Position numbers and translations under genes: made by a program. From NCBI RefSeq assembly GCF_020524045.1, contig NZ_JAIVKL010000016.1:1-64000 (forward strand): a stretch of 64,000 nucleotides of DNA, written 5' to 3'. Under the pieces are notes generated by a model. It was given only the letters and a program-made list of their open reading frames with translations, was not told where the DNA came from and made no database searches. This DNA is from Metabacillus litoralis. GTDB taxonomy: Bacteria > Bacillota > Bacilli > Bacillales > Bacillaceae. Shown here piece after piece: positions 55,737-64,000 of the stretch (positions are counted from its first letter, which is position 1; every line of letters begins with the position of its first letter).

Positions 55737-55773
55737 TGTTCACTAATAGGAGATATACTCCTACTAATGAACA
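55737..55773 (-). terminator. Intercistronic hairpin 2 directly after dctP
   Basis: 16-base arms TGTTCACTAATAGGAG / CTCCTACTAATGAACA with two G-U-type mismatches, a short loop, 26 bases after the dctP stop. It likely stabilises or terminates the dctP message. Confidence 0.75.
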
Positions 55774-55798
55774 TGAACCATTTTTTAAATTTAGTAGA

Positions 55799-56824
55799 TT
55801 ACTCATTTTCGATTTTTTCGATCCACTCACTATAATCTCCACCGTGCTTATCATAAACAGATTGAACAGCTTCTCTCCATGGAGTTGTATCTTCAATTAC
55901 AACAACTTCATTACCAGCTTCTTCAATTGCTTTCTTTGATTCCTCTGTTAATTTATCCCACGCTTCACGTTGTGCAGTCTGGGACTCAATTGCCGCTTCT
56001 TTAAAAGCTACTTTATCTTCGTCACTTAATTTATCCCATAGTGATTTTGAAGCCATTAATACTTCAGGTACTCCAGAGTGATTATCTAATGTGAAATACT
56101 TTGCCACCTCATAATGGTTAGAAGAATAATAACTAGGATAGTTATTCTCAGCTCCATCAATAACACCTGTTTGTAATGCTGAATACACTTCATCATAAGC
56201 CATTGGTGTTGCTGATGCCCCTAAAGCCTCGACTAAATCTACAAATAAAGCTGACTGCTGAACACGAATTTTAAGTCCTTTCATATCTTCTGGTGATTCA
56301 ACAGGTTGTTTTGAATTATAGAAACTTCTGTTACCAGAATCATAATACGTTAAGCCCACAATATTGGCTGATTCTAGTGTTCCTAAAATTTCTTCTCCTA
56401 CTTCACCATTAAGTACGTTCCATTTGTGGTCTTCATCTTTAAAGATGTATGGCATTTGTAGCACACCAATTTCTTTTGAGAACTCAGCAAGAGGTACAGC
56501 ATTTGTTCTTGCTAAATCCATTGTTCCAAGTTGCATTTGTTCAATGACACTTTTTTCATCACCAAGTTGACCACCTGAGTAAACCTCTACCTTATAACGA
56601 CCATCTGTTTTTTCCTCTACTAATTTCGCAAATTCTTTGTCACCAATTGTTGTTGGATAATCATCTGGTTGATTCTCCGCTAGTTTGAGTACGATTGGTT
56701 CTTTATTACCTTCTGTTCCTCCTCCTTCTTCATTCGAACTAGATTCAGAATTTCCACATGCAGCTAAGACACTTCCTGCTAATAACAATGACATTGATAT
56801 CAAAGATAACTTTTTCTTTTTCAT
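55799..56824 (-). CDS. TRAP transporter substrate-binding lipoprotein (DctP)
   Basis: A 341-residue extracellular binding protein. Lipobox LLAGSVLAACGNSE, serine/glutamate linker, then the DctP fold: LKLAENQPDDYPTTIGDKEF, VEVYSGGQLGDEKSVIEQMQ, and the substrate-carboxylate arginine region LKIRVQQSALFVDLVEALGA near residue 190. ENNYPSYYSSNHYEVAKYF is typical of sugar-acid (uronate/aldonate)-type DctPs, but the ligand cannot be fixed. RBS AGGGGGAAAT precedes the ATG. First gene of the TRAP operon, with an AraC gene upstream. Confidence 0.92.
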   Translation of the reverse strand: MKKKKLSLISMSLLLAGSVLAACGNSESSSNEEGGGTEGNKEPIVLKLAENQPDDYPTTIGDKEFAKLVEEKTDGRYKVEVYSGGQLGDEKSVIEQMQLGTMDLARTNAVPLAEFSKEIGVLQMPYIFKDEDHKWNVLNGEVGEEILGTLESANIVGLTYYDSGNRSFYNSKQPVESPEDMKGLKIRVQQSALFVDLVEALGASATPMAYDEVYSALQTGVIDGAENNYPSYYSSNHYEVAKYFTLDNHSGVPEVLMASKSLWDKLSDEDKVAFKEAAIESQTAQREAWDKLTEESKKAIEEAGNEVVVIEDTTPWREAVQSVYDKHGGDYSEWIEKIENE

Positions 56825-56940
56825 CTTAATTTCCCCCTATACCATTTATTAGTTCACTAAACAAACTAATTTGCGAATATTCCATTTCCAAGCCTATAAA
56901 GATTAAGTCACAATGTTTCTTAACCTCCTCACTCTAAAAT

Positions 56941-56955
56941 TAATAACGCTTACAT
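56941..56955. promoter_or_regulatory. cre-like site before dctP
   Basis: TAATAACGCTTACAT (minus ATGTAAGCGTTATTA) differs from the CcpA consensus by one base. It is 117-131 bases upstream of the dctP start. Confidence 0.45.
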
Positions 56956-56984
56956 TTATAATCTTACAAATTTAAAGATCATTT

Positions 56985-57025
56985 AGTAATGTTGTAACTT
57001 TAGGAGATTATATGTTTTTTTTAGG
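56985..57025 (-). promoter_or_regulatory. Predicted AraC-type direct-repeat binding site before dctP
   Basis: Two CCTAAA half-sites on the minus strand (57020-57025 and 56999-57004), 21 bases apart, flanked by shared GTAATGTTGT-like bases. The same arrangement occurs at 60775-60814 before the GH2 gene. Spacing of two helical turns fits AraC-family direct repeats. Binding is inferred from conservation between the two copies. Confidence 0.5.
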
Positions 57026-57070
57026 TTTATTTTTCAGATTGTTTCCTTCTATTTATTTAGGAACAGGAAA

Positions 57071-57094
57071 AAACCCGCAATTCTAGCGGGTTTT
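57071..57094 (-). terminator. Terminator of AraC regulator 1
   Basis: Stem AACCCGC / GCGGGTT with TTTT tail on both strands, 27 bases beyond the regulator's stop codon. A diverged copy of the same hairpin follows regulator 2. Confidence 0.75.
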
Positions 57095-57120
57095 CAGTCA
57101 AAAAATAGGACAAGTTTCAA

Positions 57121-58170
57121 TTAGAATTCAAATATCTTTTTTATTACATTTGTTTTATATTGGTTTGGAGTCATCCCGTAGGTTTTCTTAAATATATTAT
57201 AAAAGTGACTAGAATTTTTATAACCAACTTCAAGTACGATATTTTCAATTGTCATATCTGTATTTTTAAGTAATTCACTTGCTTCTGTCATTCGGAGCTC
57301 AATTAGTAACTCTTTTAAATTTTTACCAAATTCTTTTTTTATAAGGCTGCTTAGGTAACTTGGATGAAAATTAAAATACTCTGCCATGTCATTAAGTTTA
57401 ATATCTTTATATCGATCTCTAATATACTTTAAAATCTTTTCCTTTACCTTATGTTGTTCATTCTTAATATCTTCACCAGTTCTATTTGTAATTTCTCTTG
57501 ATAATTCTGTAAAAAGTATTAGAAAATAGCCGTTAATAGCAGCTGTAGATCTTTGTTCTGTTGAATAGTATTCTAGCAGGAGGTTCTCTAAAATTTTCTG
57601 TATCAAAGTACCTTCTATTACATGGTGTTTTAAGAAATTTTTTGACTTACTCTTAGAATAAAGACTATTGATAACAAAATTCGAAATATAGTTATCATCG
57701 GATAATAAATACATAAAAATTCCATCGAAAAATTTTGGAGTCAAGGTAATATTAACAACTACATCAGATTCAGCTAAAGGTAAAGAGCTATGCAAAACAT
57801 TTCTATCTAAAATACATAAATCCCCTTTGTTCATTTGAATTTGCCTTCCTTGTATCTCCTGAATAAAACTACCTTGTAAAACATAAACGATTTCAATGTA
57901 TTCATGTTTGTGTTCTAAAATAGGTATATATTTTGTTTTTCTCCTGATTGTAAAATTATTTAATTTATCCACATCATTGGGATAAGATGTAACAATTCCA
58001 TTCTCGTCTTTTTCCATAATAATTTTTCCATCATTATACTTATTCTTAAGAATTTCAAGTATTTGATTTATATCTTTTGGGAAATGGTCGAGAGTCTGCA
58101 ATATATTTTCTTCGATGTCAGTTCTTGTATTAATTCTTTCTAACAATTCGTCATGACTTTTGAGTCTCAT
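57121..58170 (-). CDS. AraC-family regulator 1 with cupin domain
   Basis: A 349-residue regulator. N-terminal helices (MRLKSHDELLERINTRTDIE), a cupin (about 95-150; ILEHKHEYIEIVYVLQGSF, then GDLCILDRNVLHSSL), and a C-terminal AraC HTH pair (KLNDMAEYFNFHPSYLSSLI; MTIENIVLEVGYKNSSHFYN then YGMTPNQYK). Extremely close to the regulator at 61041-62078. It precedes the TRAP operon and probably activates it. ATG 58170 follows GGAGG; TTG 58185 lies upstream of that site. Confidence 0.9.
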   Translation of the reverse strand: MRLKSHDELLERINTRTDIEENILQTLDHFPKDINQILEILKNKYNDGKIIMEKDENGIVTSYPNDVDKLNNFTIRRKTKYIPILEHKHEYIEIVYVLQGSFIQEIQGRQIQMNKGDLCILDRNVLHSSLPLAESDVVVNITLTPKFFDGIFMYLLSDDNYISNFVINSLYSKSKSKNFLKHHVIEGTLIQKILENLLLEYYSTEQRSTAAINGYFLILFTELSREITNRTGEDIKNEQHKVKEKILKYIRDRYKDIKLNDMAEYFNFHPSYLSSLIKKEFGKNLKELLIELRMTEASELLKNTDMTIENIVLEVGYKNSSHFYNIFKKTYGMTPNQYKTNVIKKIFEF

Positions 58171-58269
58171 TAATATATCCTCCAATCTTTGAAGGTAAAA
58201 TTATAATGGTTTCTTATATATTAACATTTGTTTTAGAGTTTTACAGTGTCTTTAAATTTCTACAAAAAA

Positions 58270-58308
58270 AGAACAAGCTAATTTTCTTTAGGAAAATCGA
58301 CTTGTTCT
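58270..58308 (-). terminator. Terminator of the GH2 gene
   Basis: Nested hairpin: outer arms AGAACAAG / CTTGTTCT and inner ATTTTC / GAAAAT. It lies about 45 bases after the GH2 stop codon. Confidence 0.7.
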
Positions 58309-58354
58309 ATAGAATGAATGTACACCTTGTACCTTGTAGATCGCTTAAATAATG

Positions 58355-60655
58355 TTATTCAGTAACTTCCCAAGTAGTAACTGTATCTGTAGCATTCGTT
58401 CCATCTTCTTTTTCAGCTGTTGCAATTACTTCATTGCCACTTTCTTTAAGTTCTACACTTTCCCAAATAAATAAACCTGGCTGCTGCACTGTACCCTTAC
58501 CGTAATCTATACCGTTTACAGTTAATGTCACTTCTTCTAGGTTTGAATAAACTTTTACAGGTGTAATACTATCTTCTCTTTCAGAAAATCTTTTGCTTGT
58601 GATGTGGACAAATTGATCTTCTTTATTCCATTGTGACTTATAAAAATAAAATGCATCTTTCTTAGTCTGGCGATCATGTGATACAAGCCCTTTAGTATTA
58701 ATACCTGGTGTTGAGGCCTCATTTTTCCCGGAAACACCAAAGTCAAACATATTCCATACATGAGTTGCCCATAACCAAGGACGCTCACTAATGATGCTCC
58801 ATGCACTTTCATGAAGATAATTTTGATATTCTTCTGGTTGGATTGGACCACGAGAAGATAGCTTCTCTTCTTTATTCCAGTTATTAATAAAGTCTTCATC
58901 AATCACGTCATGCTGATAAGGGTTTGCTCCTCCACCATACTCGGAAATACCTAGTGGAACATTTGGATTCTCTTCATGTAATGTGTCAAGATATTGAGCT
59001 AAATCTCCAGCTTTATTATAATACCAACCAAAATAAGTATTAAAAGAGGCAATATCGACACCTGCATTTTCATTCCAAGCTAAATGTCTATCCAAAATTT
59101 CCTTATATTCAGGATCACGAGATGAATTCCCCTGAATAGCGTGAGTAGTCGGTCTGTTAGGGTCTAGTTCTTCTGCCGTAGTAGCCAAACGCTTAATCAA
59201 TTCAGTTGCCGCAGCATACTGATCTTCACGACTTCCACTATTATCAGGAGTATAATAGCCTCTGCCACCAAATTCGTTCTGAAGACCCCATGTTACAATC
59301 GACGGATGATTATAGTTTTGTTTAATCATTTCAGTTAATTGCTTTTCAGTATTGTTTGAAAATTCTTCTGTTAGTGACATAAAGTTTACCAGTGGAATTT
59401 CCGCCCAAATGACCAATCCCATTTCATCAGCCTTATCTTAAACATACTGTGAGTGTTGATAGTGAGCGACCCTCAGTGTGTTAGCACCAATTTCTTTAAT
59501 AAGTTCAAAATCCTCTGCCCTGACTTCATTTGGAACTGCATTGCCATAACCTTTTCTGTCTTGGTGGATGTTAACACCATGTAGTGGGTAACTTTCACCA
59601 TTTAAGATGAATCCTTTATCAGGATCTACAGAAAAATAACGAAACCCTACTTTTTCATTTACCTGGTCAATTACTTTGCCTTTTCTTGTCACAGTTACTT
59701 CAACAGTATATTGGTAAGGATCATTTGTACCATTCCAAAGGTGTGGATTATTCACTTTCATTTCACCTTTAAATTCAGCACTATCTCCTGACACTTCTGC
59801 AGATTTTAACTTTTTCCCATCAATCTTTAATTCTGTTCTTGATCTGACTTTACCCTCTGCATCCTTTATTTCAGCTCTAACTTCTATAGAGTTAGATTTA
59901 CTTTTTGCATCATCACTGCTTACTTTAACTGGCACTGTAAGGTTTACTTTGGCCCTTTTCTCAATGGATTTATCGTTAGGAATGGTAACATATACACCAG
60001 TTGTTGAACCATCATCTTCAACATCAATATGGGTTTTATCCGTAACGACTAGATTTACACTTCTGTAAATACCACCAAAAAAGGTAAAGTCTCCTGATAG
60101 TGGAGCTGAATCTTTCACTTCATTGTTTACTCTTACGGCAACAATATTTTTTTGTCCATATTTTACATGGTCTGAAATATCAACTGTAAATGCAAGATAG
60201 CCACCTATATTAGTGTGCACCGACTTGCCATTAACAAAAACTTCTGCCTCTTTATTTGCAGCTTCAAATTGTAAGAATAATTCTTTATCTTTATAACTAT
60301 TAGGAATAGTCAATTCTTTTCTGTACCATCCATCTCCTTGATAATACCCTTCGTAATTTTCCCCGCCGTCAATACCGTCCTCTACGTTCCATGTATGAGG
60401 AAGGCTAATTTGTTGCCAACTACTATCGTTAAAATTTGATTCACTAAAATTTTCATCTGCACTTTGAGCACCCTTGTAGAATGTCCAATCCTCATTAATA
60501 TTTTCTACAATTCTACCTGTATTAACTACTCCAACTTTCTGATTGTTCTTTCCACCCTGATCCGCACTCACACTTGGTATAATTAGTGAAACTAATAACA
60601 ATAAAACAACCATAAAAAATGCCGACTTTTTAAAATTAGTTGATAATATTGACAA
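58355..60655 (-). pseudogene. Secreted GH2 beta-galactosidase/glucuronidase-like gene with in-frame TAA
   Basis: One 766-codon frame is split by a TAA at 59438-59440. Before it: signal peptide (MVVLLLLVSLIIPSVSADQ), GH2 jelly roll and Ig domains (GWYRKELTIPN; GGIYRSVNLVV) and IGANTLRVAHYQHSQYV. After it, still in frame: DKADEMGLVIWAEIPLVN, the acid/base WGLQNEFGG (about 458) and nucleophile ISEYGGG (about 568). The expected Y in V-Y-D-x-A-D-E is replaced by stop (TAT to TAA would do it). The frame is otherwise intact, so inactivation is recent, or suppression or a sequencing error is possible. TTG start after GGGGAGAG. No sortase signal. Confidence 0.88.
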
Positions 60656-60730
60656 TTCTCTCTCCCCTTTTCATTCTATTATTATGATATCTACAAATGA
60701 ACTATACTCTTTCACCTCCTTACACTCCAT

Positions 60731-60745
60731 GTGAAGCGCTTTCAT
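60731..60745. promoter_or_regulatory. cre-like site before the GH2 gene
   Basis: GTGAAGCGCTTTCAT has near-perfect dyad symmetry around GCGC (TGAA..TTCA) and is one base short of an ideal cre. It lies about 76-90 bases upstream of the GH2 start. Confidence 0.5.
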
Positions 60746-60774
60746 TTATGATTTTACAAGTTTGCTAGTCGTTA

Positions 60775-60814
60775 TGTAATGTTGTTTATTTAGGCAAGTA
60801 TATGTTTTTTTAGG
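60775..60814 (-). promoter_or_regulatory. Predicted AraC-type direct-repeat binding site before GH2
   Basis: Two GCCTAAA half-sites on the minus strand (about 60809-60815 and 60789-60795), 20 bases apart, with the same ATGTAATGTTGTT flank as the dctP copy. Together they suggest the two paralogous AraC proteins bind similar sites. Confidence 0.5.
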
Positions 60815-60870
60815 CTTATATTATAAAGTTTTGATTTTCCTCCTTTAATATTTTATTGGAGAACAGAAAA

Positions 60871-60894
60871 AAAACCGCCATTGTGGCAGGTTTT
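60871..60894 (-). terminator. Terminator of AraC regulator 2 (diverged duplicate)
   Basis: AAAACCGCC ATTGT GGCAGGTTTT, an imperfect hairpin homologous to the one at 57071-57094. The 60895-61040 stretch holds no other gene. Confidence 0.6.
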
Positions 60895-61040
60895 GGTCAG
60901 ACGTCAATATGAAAAGTTGAATGTAATTTCTCATGAACTAATAACAGATGACTCCTTCTGTTCAATCTAAACTAAGTCATATAAAAGCTGGATAAAAGGC
61001 AGCAACCTTTTATTAAAATGTCTACTTAATATAGCCAATT

Positions 61041-62078
61041 TCATTTACACTTTAATTCTCCTTTTTTATATTGGTTTGGAGTCACACCATAGGTTTTCTT
61101 GAAGACTTTATAAAAGTGACTATAATTTGTATAACCGACTTCATGAACGATATTTTCAATTGTCATATCTGTATTTTTAAGTAATTTACTTGCTTCTGTC
61201 ATTCGTACCTCAAGTAATAGATCTTTCAAATTTTTACCAAACTCTTTTTTGATAAGACTGCTTAAGTAACTTGGGTGAAAATGAAAGTAATCTGCCATTT
61301 CATTAAGATTAATATCTTTATATCGATCTCTAATGAACTTTAAAATCTTTTCCTTTACCTTATGTTGCTCATCATTAATATGTTCTTTAGTTCTATCAGT
61401 TGTTTCTCTTGATAATTCTGTAAATAAAATAAGGAAATAACCGTTAATAGCTGTTGAAGATCTAAGTTCTGTTGAATAGTATTCTAGCAGGAGATTCTCT
61501 AAAGTTTTCTGTATCATTGTACCTTCTTTTACATGATGTTTTAAGAAGTTTTGTGACTTACTCTTGGAGTAAAGACTATTGATGACAAAATTCGAAATGT
61601 TGTTATCATCGGACAATAAATACATAAAAATTCCATCGAAAAATTCCGGTGTTAAGATAATATTGATAACCACATCTGATTCACCTAAAGGTAAAGAACT
61701 ATGTACGACATTTCTGTCCAAGATACATAAGTCCCCTTCATTCATTTGAATTTGTCTCCCTTTTATCTCCTGAATAAAACTACCTTGTAAAACATATACG
61801 ATTTCAATGTATTCATGTTTATGTTCTAAAATAGGTATATATTTTTGTTTTCTCTTTATGACAAACTTATTTTTTCTAACCTCATTATTGGGAAAAGAAG
61901 TAACAATTCCATTCTCGTCTTTTTTCATTATAATTTTCTCATTATACTTTTTCTTAAGAATTTCAAGTATTTGATTTTTATCTGTTGGGAAACGATCAAG
62001 AGTCTGCAATAAATCTTCTTCGATGTCAGTTCTAGTGTTAATTCTCTCAAACAATTCGTCATAGCTTTTGAGTCTCAT
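61041..62078 (-). CDS. AraC-family regulator 2 with cupin domain
   Basis: A 345-residue paralogue of regulator 1 with the same layout: MRLKSYDELFERINTRTDIE, cupin IPILEHKHEYIEIVYVLQGS, and C-terminal HTHs (NLNEMADYFHFHPSYLSSLI; MTIENIVHEVGYTNYSHFYK). Identity to regulator 1 appears high by eye along the whole length. It precedes the GH2 gene and is downstream of the GPH transporter. ATG 62078 follows GGAGG at 9 bases. Cupin inducer unknown. Confidence 0.9.
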   Translation of the reverse strand: MRLKSYDELFERINTRTDIEEDLLQTLDRFPTDKNQILEILKKKYNEKIIMKKDENGIVTSFPNNEVRKNKFVIKRKQKYIPILEHKHEYIEIVYVLQGSFIQEIKGRQIQMNEGDLCILDRNVVHSSLPLGESDVVINIILTPEFFDGIFMYLLSDDNNISNFVINSLYSKSKSQNFLKHHVKEGTMIQKTLENLLLEYYSTELRSSTAINGYFLILFTELSRETTDRTKEHINDEQHKVKEKILKFIRDRYKDINLNEMADYFHFHPSYLSSLIKKEFGKNLKDLLLEVRMTEASKLLKNTDMTIENIVHEVGYTNYSHFYKVFKKTYGVTPNQYKKGELKCK

Positions 62079-62186
62079 TGATATATCCTCCCATCTTTGA
62101 CCATTTTTATTATAGTTTTATATTGTTTTCCAATTATTATATCTAATTAACATAGTGTTACTACTTAATGAGGAACTTAATTAGGG

Positions 62187-63656
62187 TTAAATAATTCTTT
62201 CTTCTTTTTTCTCTTTTTTTATCTCGTGAATAGTTCCTTGAATTTCCTCCATCTTCTTATCATCTAGAAGGTAAAATTTCATGACAATTAACGAAATAAC
62301 ATAGCCAATGATTGGAAAACCAAACTTTAGCAATAGGACCATAAACAAAAAAGGAGTTGTTAATTCTTCCTCAACATCCGGTAGTGAGTCTCTATATCCA
62401 ATAGACACTACTGCAAAACCAGTAATTGCTGGTGCAAGTGATGAAATAAGTTTATCAACTAACGAGAAAATGGTCGAAATCATTCCAGGAACATATCGAC
62501 CCGTTCGATATGTTTCATAATCAGATACATCCGCAATCATTGGTATAACCATGTTTCCTGTTAATTGTTGAAGACCCGTTGAGAAACTATATAAAACCAA
62601 GAATAGAGCGGTTACTAAACCAAAGTTTGTTAAAGAAATGGTTGTTGAATCGACCATTAATAAAAAAATAGCAGTTGTAGTAAAAGCGAAGAGACTTAAC
62701 CATGTCCCAAAAACAAATGCACGTTTCAAACCTATTTTACGCGCTTTACCAATTCCGAAAAATACAATGAGAATCGTTGGTATAAATGTAATTAAACCAA
62801 TTGTGCCACTCAATGCATAATCTCCTAATAGGATACCAAAGAACATCACCCCTACAGCTGCCTGCCTAGGCATCATCATTGCTAACTTATCTGTGGAAGC
62901 AGCTACAATTAACATTTGTAAGGGTCTATTCTCCTTTAAAACCGGCCAATAATCTTTGAATTTCAGATTATCATTCTCATCTGCCAATCCATAATATTCT
63001 TTACGGTCTTTCCCTTTAATAGCGAAAACAGCTAAGCAAGTAAGTATAGCACTAATAGCAATAGCGTAAAATTTTAATTCATTAAAAAGAGATAACGTAA
63101 AATCACCATGTTTTACTATAAGATAATTAGCTATGAACATTTGCCCGCCAATAAATAATACAGAATTAAAAAAAGCAGTAAAAAAGGAAAAGAGAGGACG
63201 TTGATTCGGGTCGTTAGTTAAAATTGTTTGAGCTCCTCTTGTACATGCTGTCTGAAATGTATAACCAATAATATTAATAGCATAAACCACTATGAAAAAG
63301 GAAAATTGCAGTGAGTCTTGTAACAAATGAGTAAAAGTAAACATAGCGAAAACGGTTATGGCTAAAGTGATATTACCTAATATCATTAATGGAACAAACT
63401 TACCAAACCTCCTTTCAGTTTTATCAATAATATAGCCGATAACTGGGTCGATGATTCCATCAAAAACACGCATAGACGATAAGATTGAACTCACCACAAC
63501 AACTGTTAACCCTACAACACCTGTAGCGTAATAGGACACAAATATCATAATAAACATGTAAAGATTTGTAGCCGTGTCGTTTAATGCGAATAATCCTATT
63601 TGCCATTTCTTCGCCGTGTGATATCGCCCCTTTTGATTTACATCTACTGATGCCAT
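62187..63656 (-). CDS. GPH-family sugar (glycoside/hexuronide) transporter
   Basis: A 489-residue, 12-helix major facilitator of the glycoside-pentoside-hexuronide family. Signature segments: MRVFDGIIDPVIGYIIDKTE then RRFGKFVPLM near residue 70, and MIADVSDYETYRTGRYVPGM near residue 380. It imports an oligosaccharide or glycoside with a cation, and its cargo is probably produced or further cut by the GH2/GH3 enzymes nearby. ATG 63656 follows GGGGAGAGG; the ATG at 63686 lies upstream of that site. Paralogue of the broken transporter at 49251-50633. Confidence 0.9.
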   Translation of the reverse strand: MASVDVNQKGRYHTAKKWQIGLFALNDTATNLYMFIMIFVSYYATGVVGLTVVVVSSILSSMRVFDGIIDPVIGYIIDKTERRFGKFVPLMILGNITLAITVFAMFTFTHLLQDSLQFSFFIVVYAINIIGYTFQTACTRGAQTILTNDPNQRPLFSFFTAFFNSVLFIGGQMFIANYLIVKHGDFTLSLFNELKFYAIAISAILTCLAVFAIKGKDRKEYYGLADENDNLKFKDYWPVLKENRPLQMLIVAASTDKLAMMMPRQAAVGVMFFGILLGDYALSGTIGLITFIPTILIVFFGIGKARKIGLKRAFVFGTWLSLFAFTTTAIFLLMVDSTTISLTNFGLVTALFLVLYSFSTGLQQLTGNMVIPMIADVSDYETYRTGRYVPGMISTIFSLVDKLISSLAPAITGFAVVSIGYRDSLPDVEEELTTPFLFMVLLLKFGFPIIGYVISLIVMKFYLLDDKKMEEIQGTIHEIKKEKKEERII

Positions 63657-64000
63657 TTTCCTCTCCCCTTTTATAACTGCTTTCAATTTTCCTTTTATTT
63701 GTGGAACCCCTTAAGTGAATGGAGTTTAATTAGCAGTATAGTGTAGGATTACACTTTAAGATAGTTTAAATTATTTGACTTAGACAATGCACGTTTAGCA
63801 ACTAAAGCACTGTTCTCCAAAGTTACTGCAATGGTATCAGCACTCGTCCTACTTTATAAAACGCTTACAAAACTATTTTCTTAGCTTTCTCTTTCTATAA
63901 AATTTCCTAACAATAAAAAAGCAGCTATTTAAGAAATATAAAAGTATGACTCCTACAACAGAGAGCAATTTAAATAACTATTTATTCATGTATTTATTTA
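63657..64000. other. Upstream region of the GPH transporter, no gene
   Basis: It includes a cre-like sequence ATAAAACGCTTACAA at 63856-63870 (minus TTGTAAGCGTTTTAT; one mismatch to CcpA consensus). A possible gene to the right lies outside the window. No reading frame is supported. Confidence 0.45.

Overview
The window looks like chromosome from a low-GC, spore-forming Bacillaceae bacterium. The evidence is very AT-rich intergenic DNA, GGAGG-type ribosome binding sites, common TTG/GTG starts, a Spo0E-like phosphatase, SLH and sortase-anchored surface proteins, and DUF3231 and CBO0543 family proteins. No single species can be named from the sequence.

Region 1 (about 1-24.4 kb, nearly all minus strand) is a beta-mannan utilization locus. 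It holds a secreted GH5 mannanase-like enzyme with a lectin-like C-terminus and a 1677-residue multi-domain GH5 enzyme with a PGTD-repeat stalk and an LPQTA sorting signal. It also has an ABC oligosaccharide importer without its own ATPase, an intracellular GH5 paralogue, a GH2 beta-mannosidase, a cellobiose/mannobiose 2-epimerase coupled to a GH130 phosphorylase, mannose-6-phosphate isomerase, an esterase, a chemoreceptor and a LacI-type regulator. Together they suggest cell-surface cleavage, import, cytoplasmic hydrolysis or phosphorolysis, and entry into glycolysis, with operator-like sites at several promoters. A decayed ParA/Soj gene sits at the left edge.

Region 2 (about 24.4-38.3 kb) is accessory DNA of mixed orientation. 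It holds three DUF3231 paralogues, a Spo0E-like gene, an SLH protein, a GNAT acetyltransferase, a polysaccharide deacetylase, an SRPBCC protein followed by a truncated ArsR gene, a CBO0543 membrane protein, a papain-like hydrolase and a 7TM diguanylate cyclase. Two families of dispersed intergenic repeats, a HINT-domain remnant and a tRNA 3'-end remnant (about 38.15 kb) mark it as a site of repeated insertion and decay.

Region 3 (38.3-49.2 kb) is aromatic catabolism. An intact operon carries an extradiol-type VOC dioxygenase, a C-C hydrolase-like alpha/beta hydrolase, a fumarylacetoacetase-family hydrolase, a cyclase-family metal hydrolase, an FAD monooxygenase and an MFS transporter, with an AraC regulator upstream. 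Beside it is a collapsing beta-ketoadipate-type cluster: CoA transferase A and B intact, thiolase frameshifted twice, and a pobA-like monooxygenase truncated and disrupted.

Region 4 (49.2-64 kb) is a second glycoside module. It has a sortase-anchored GH3 enzyme, a GH2 enzyme interrupted by one in-frame stop, a TRAP transporter, two GPH-type sugar transporters (one a pseudogene), and two near-duplicate AraC regulators. Each regulator carries a duplicated terminator and promoter segment ahead of a different target (dctP or GH2), with shared direct-repeat half-sites and cre-like sites. Five genes in the last 25 kb are disrupted, so this half of the window appears to be eroding, or contains sequencing indels that need checking.
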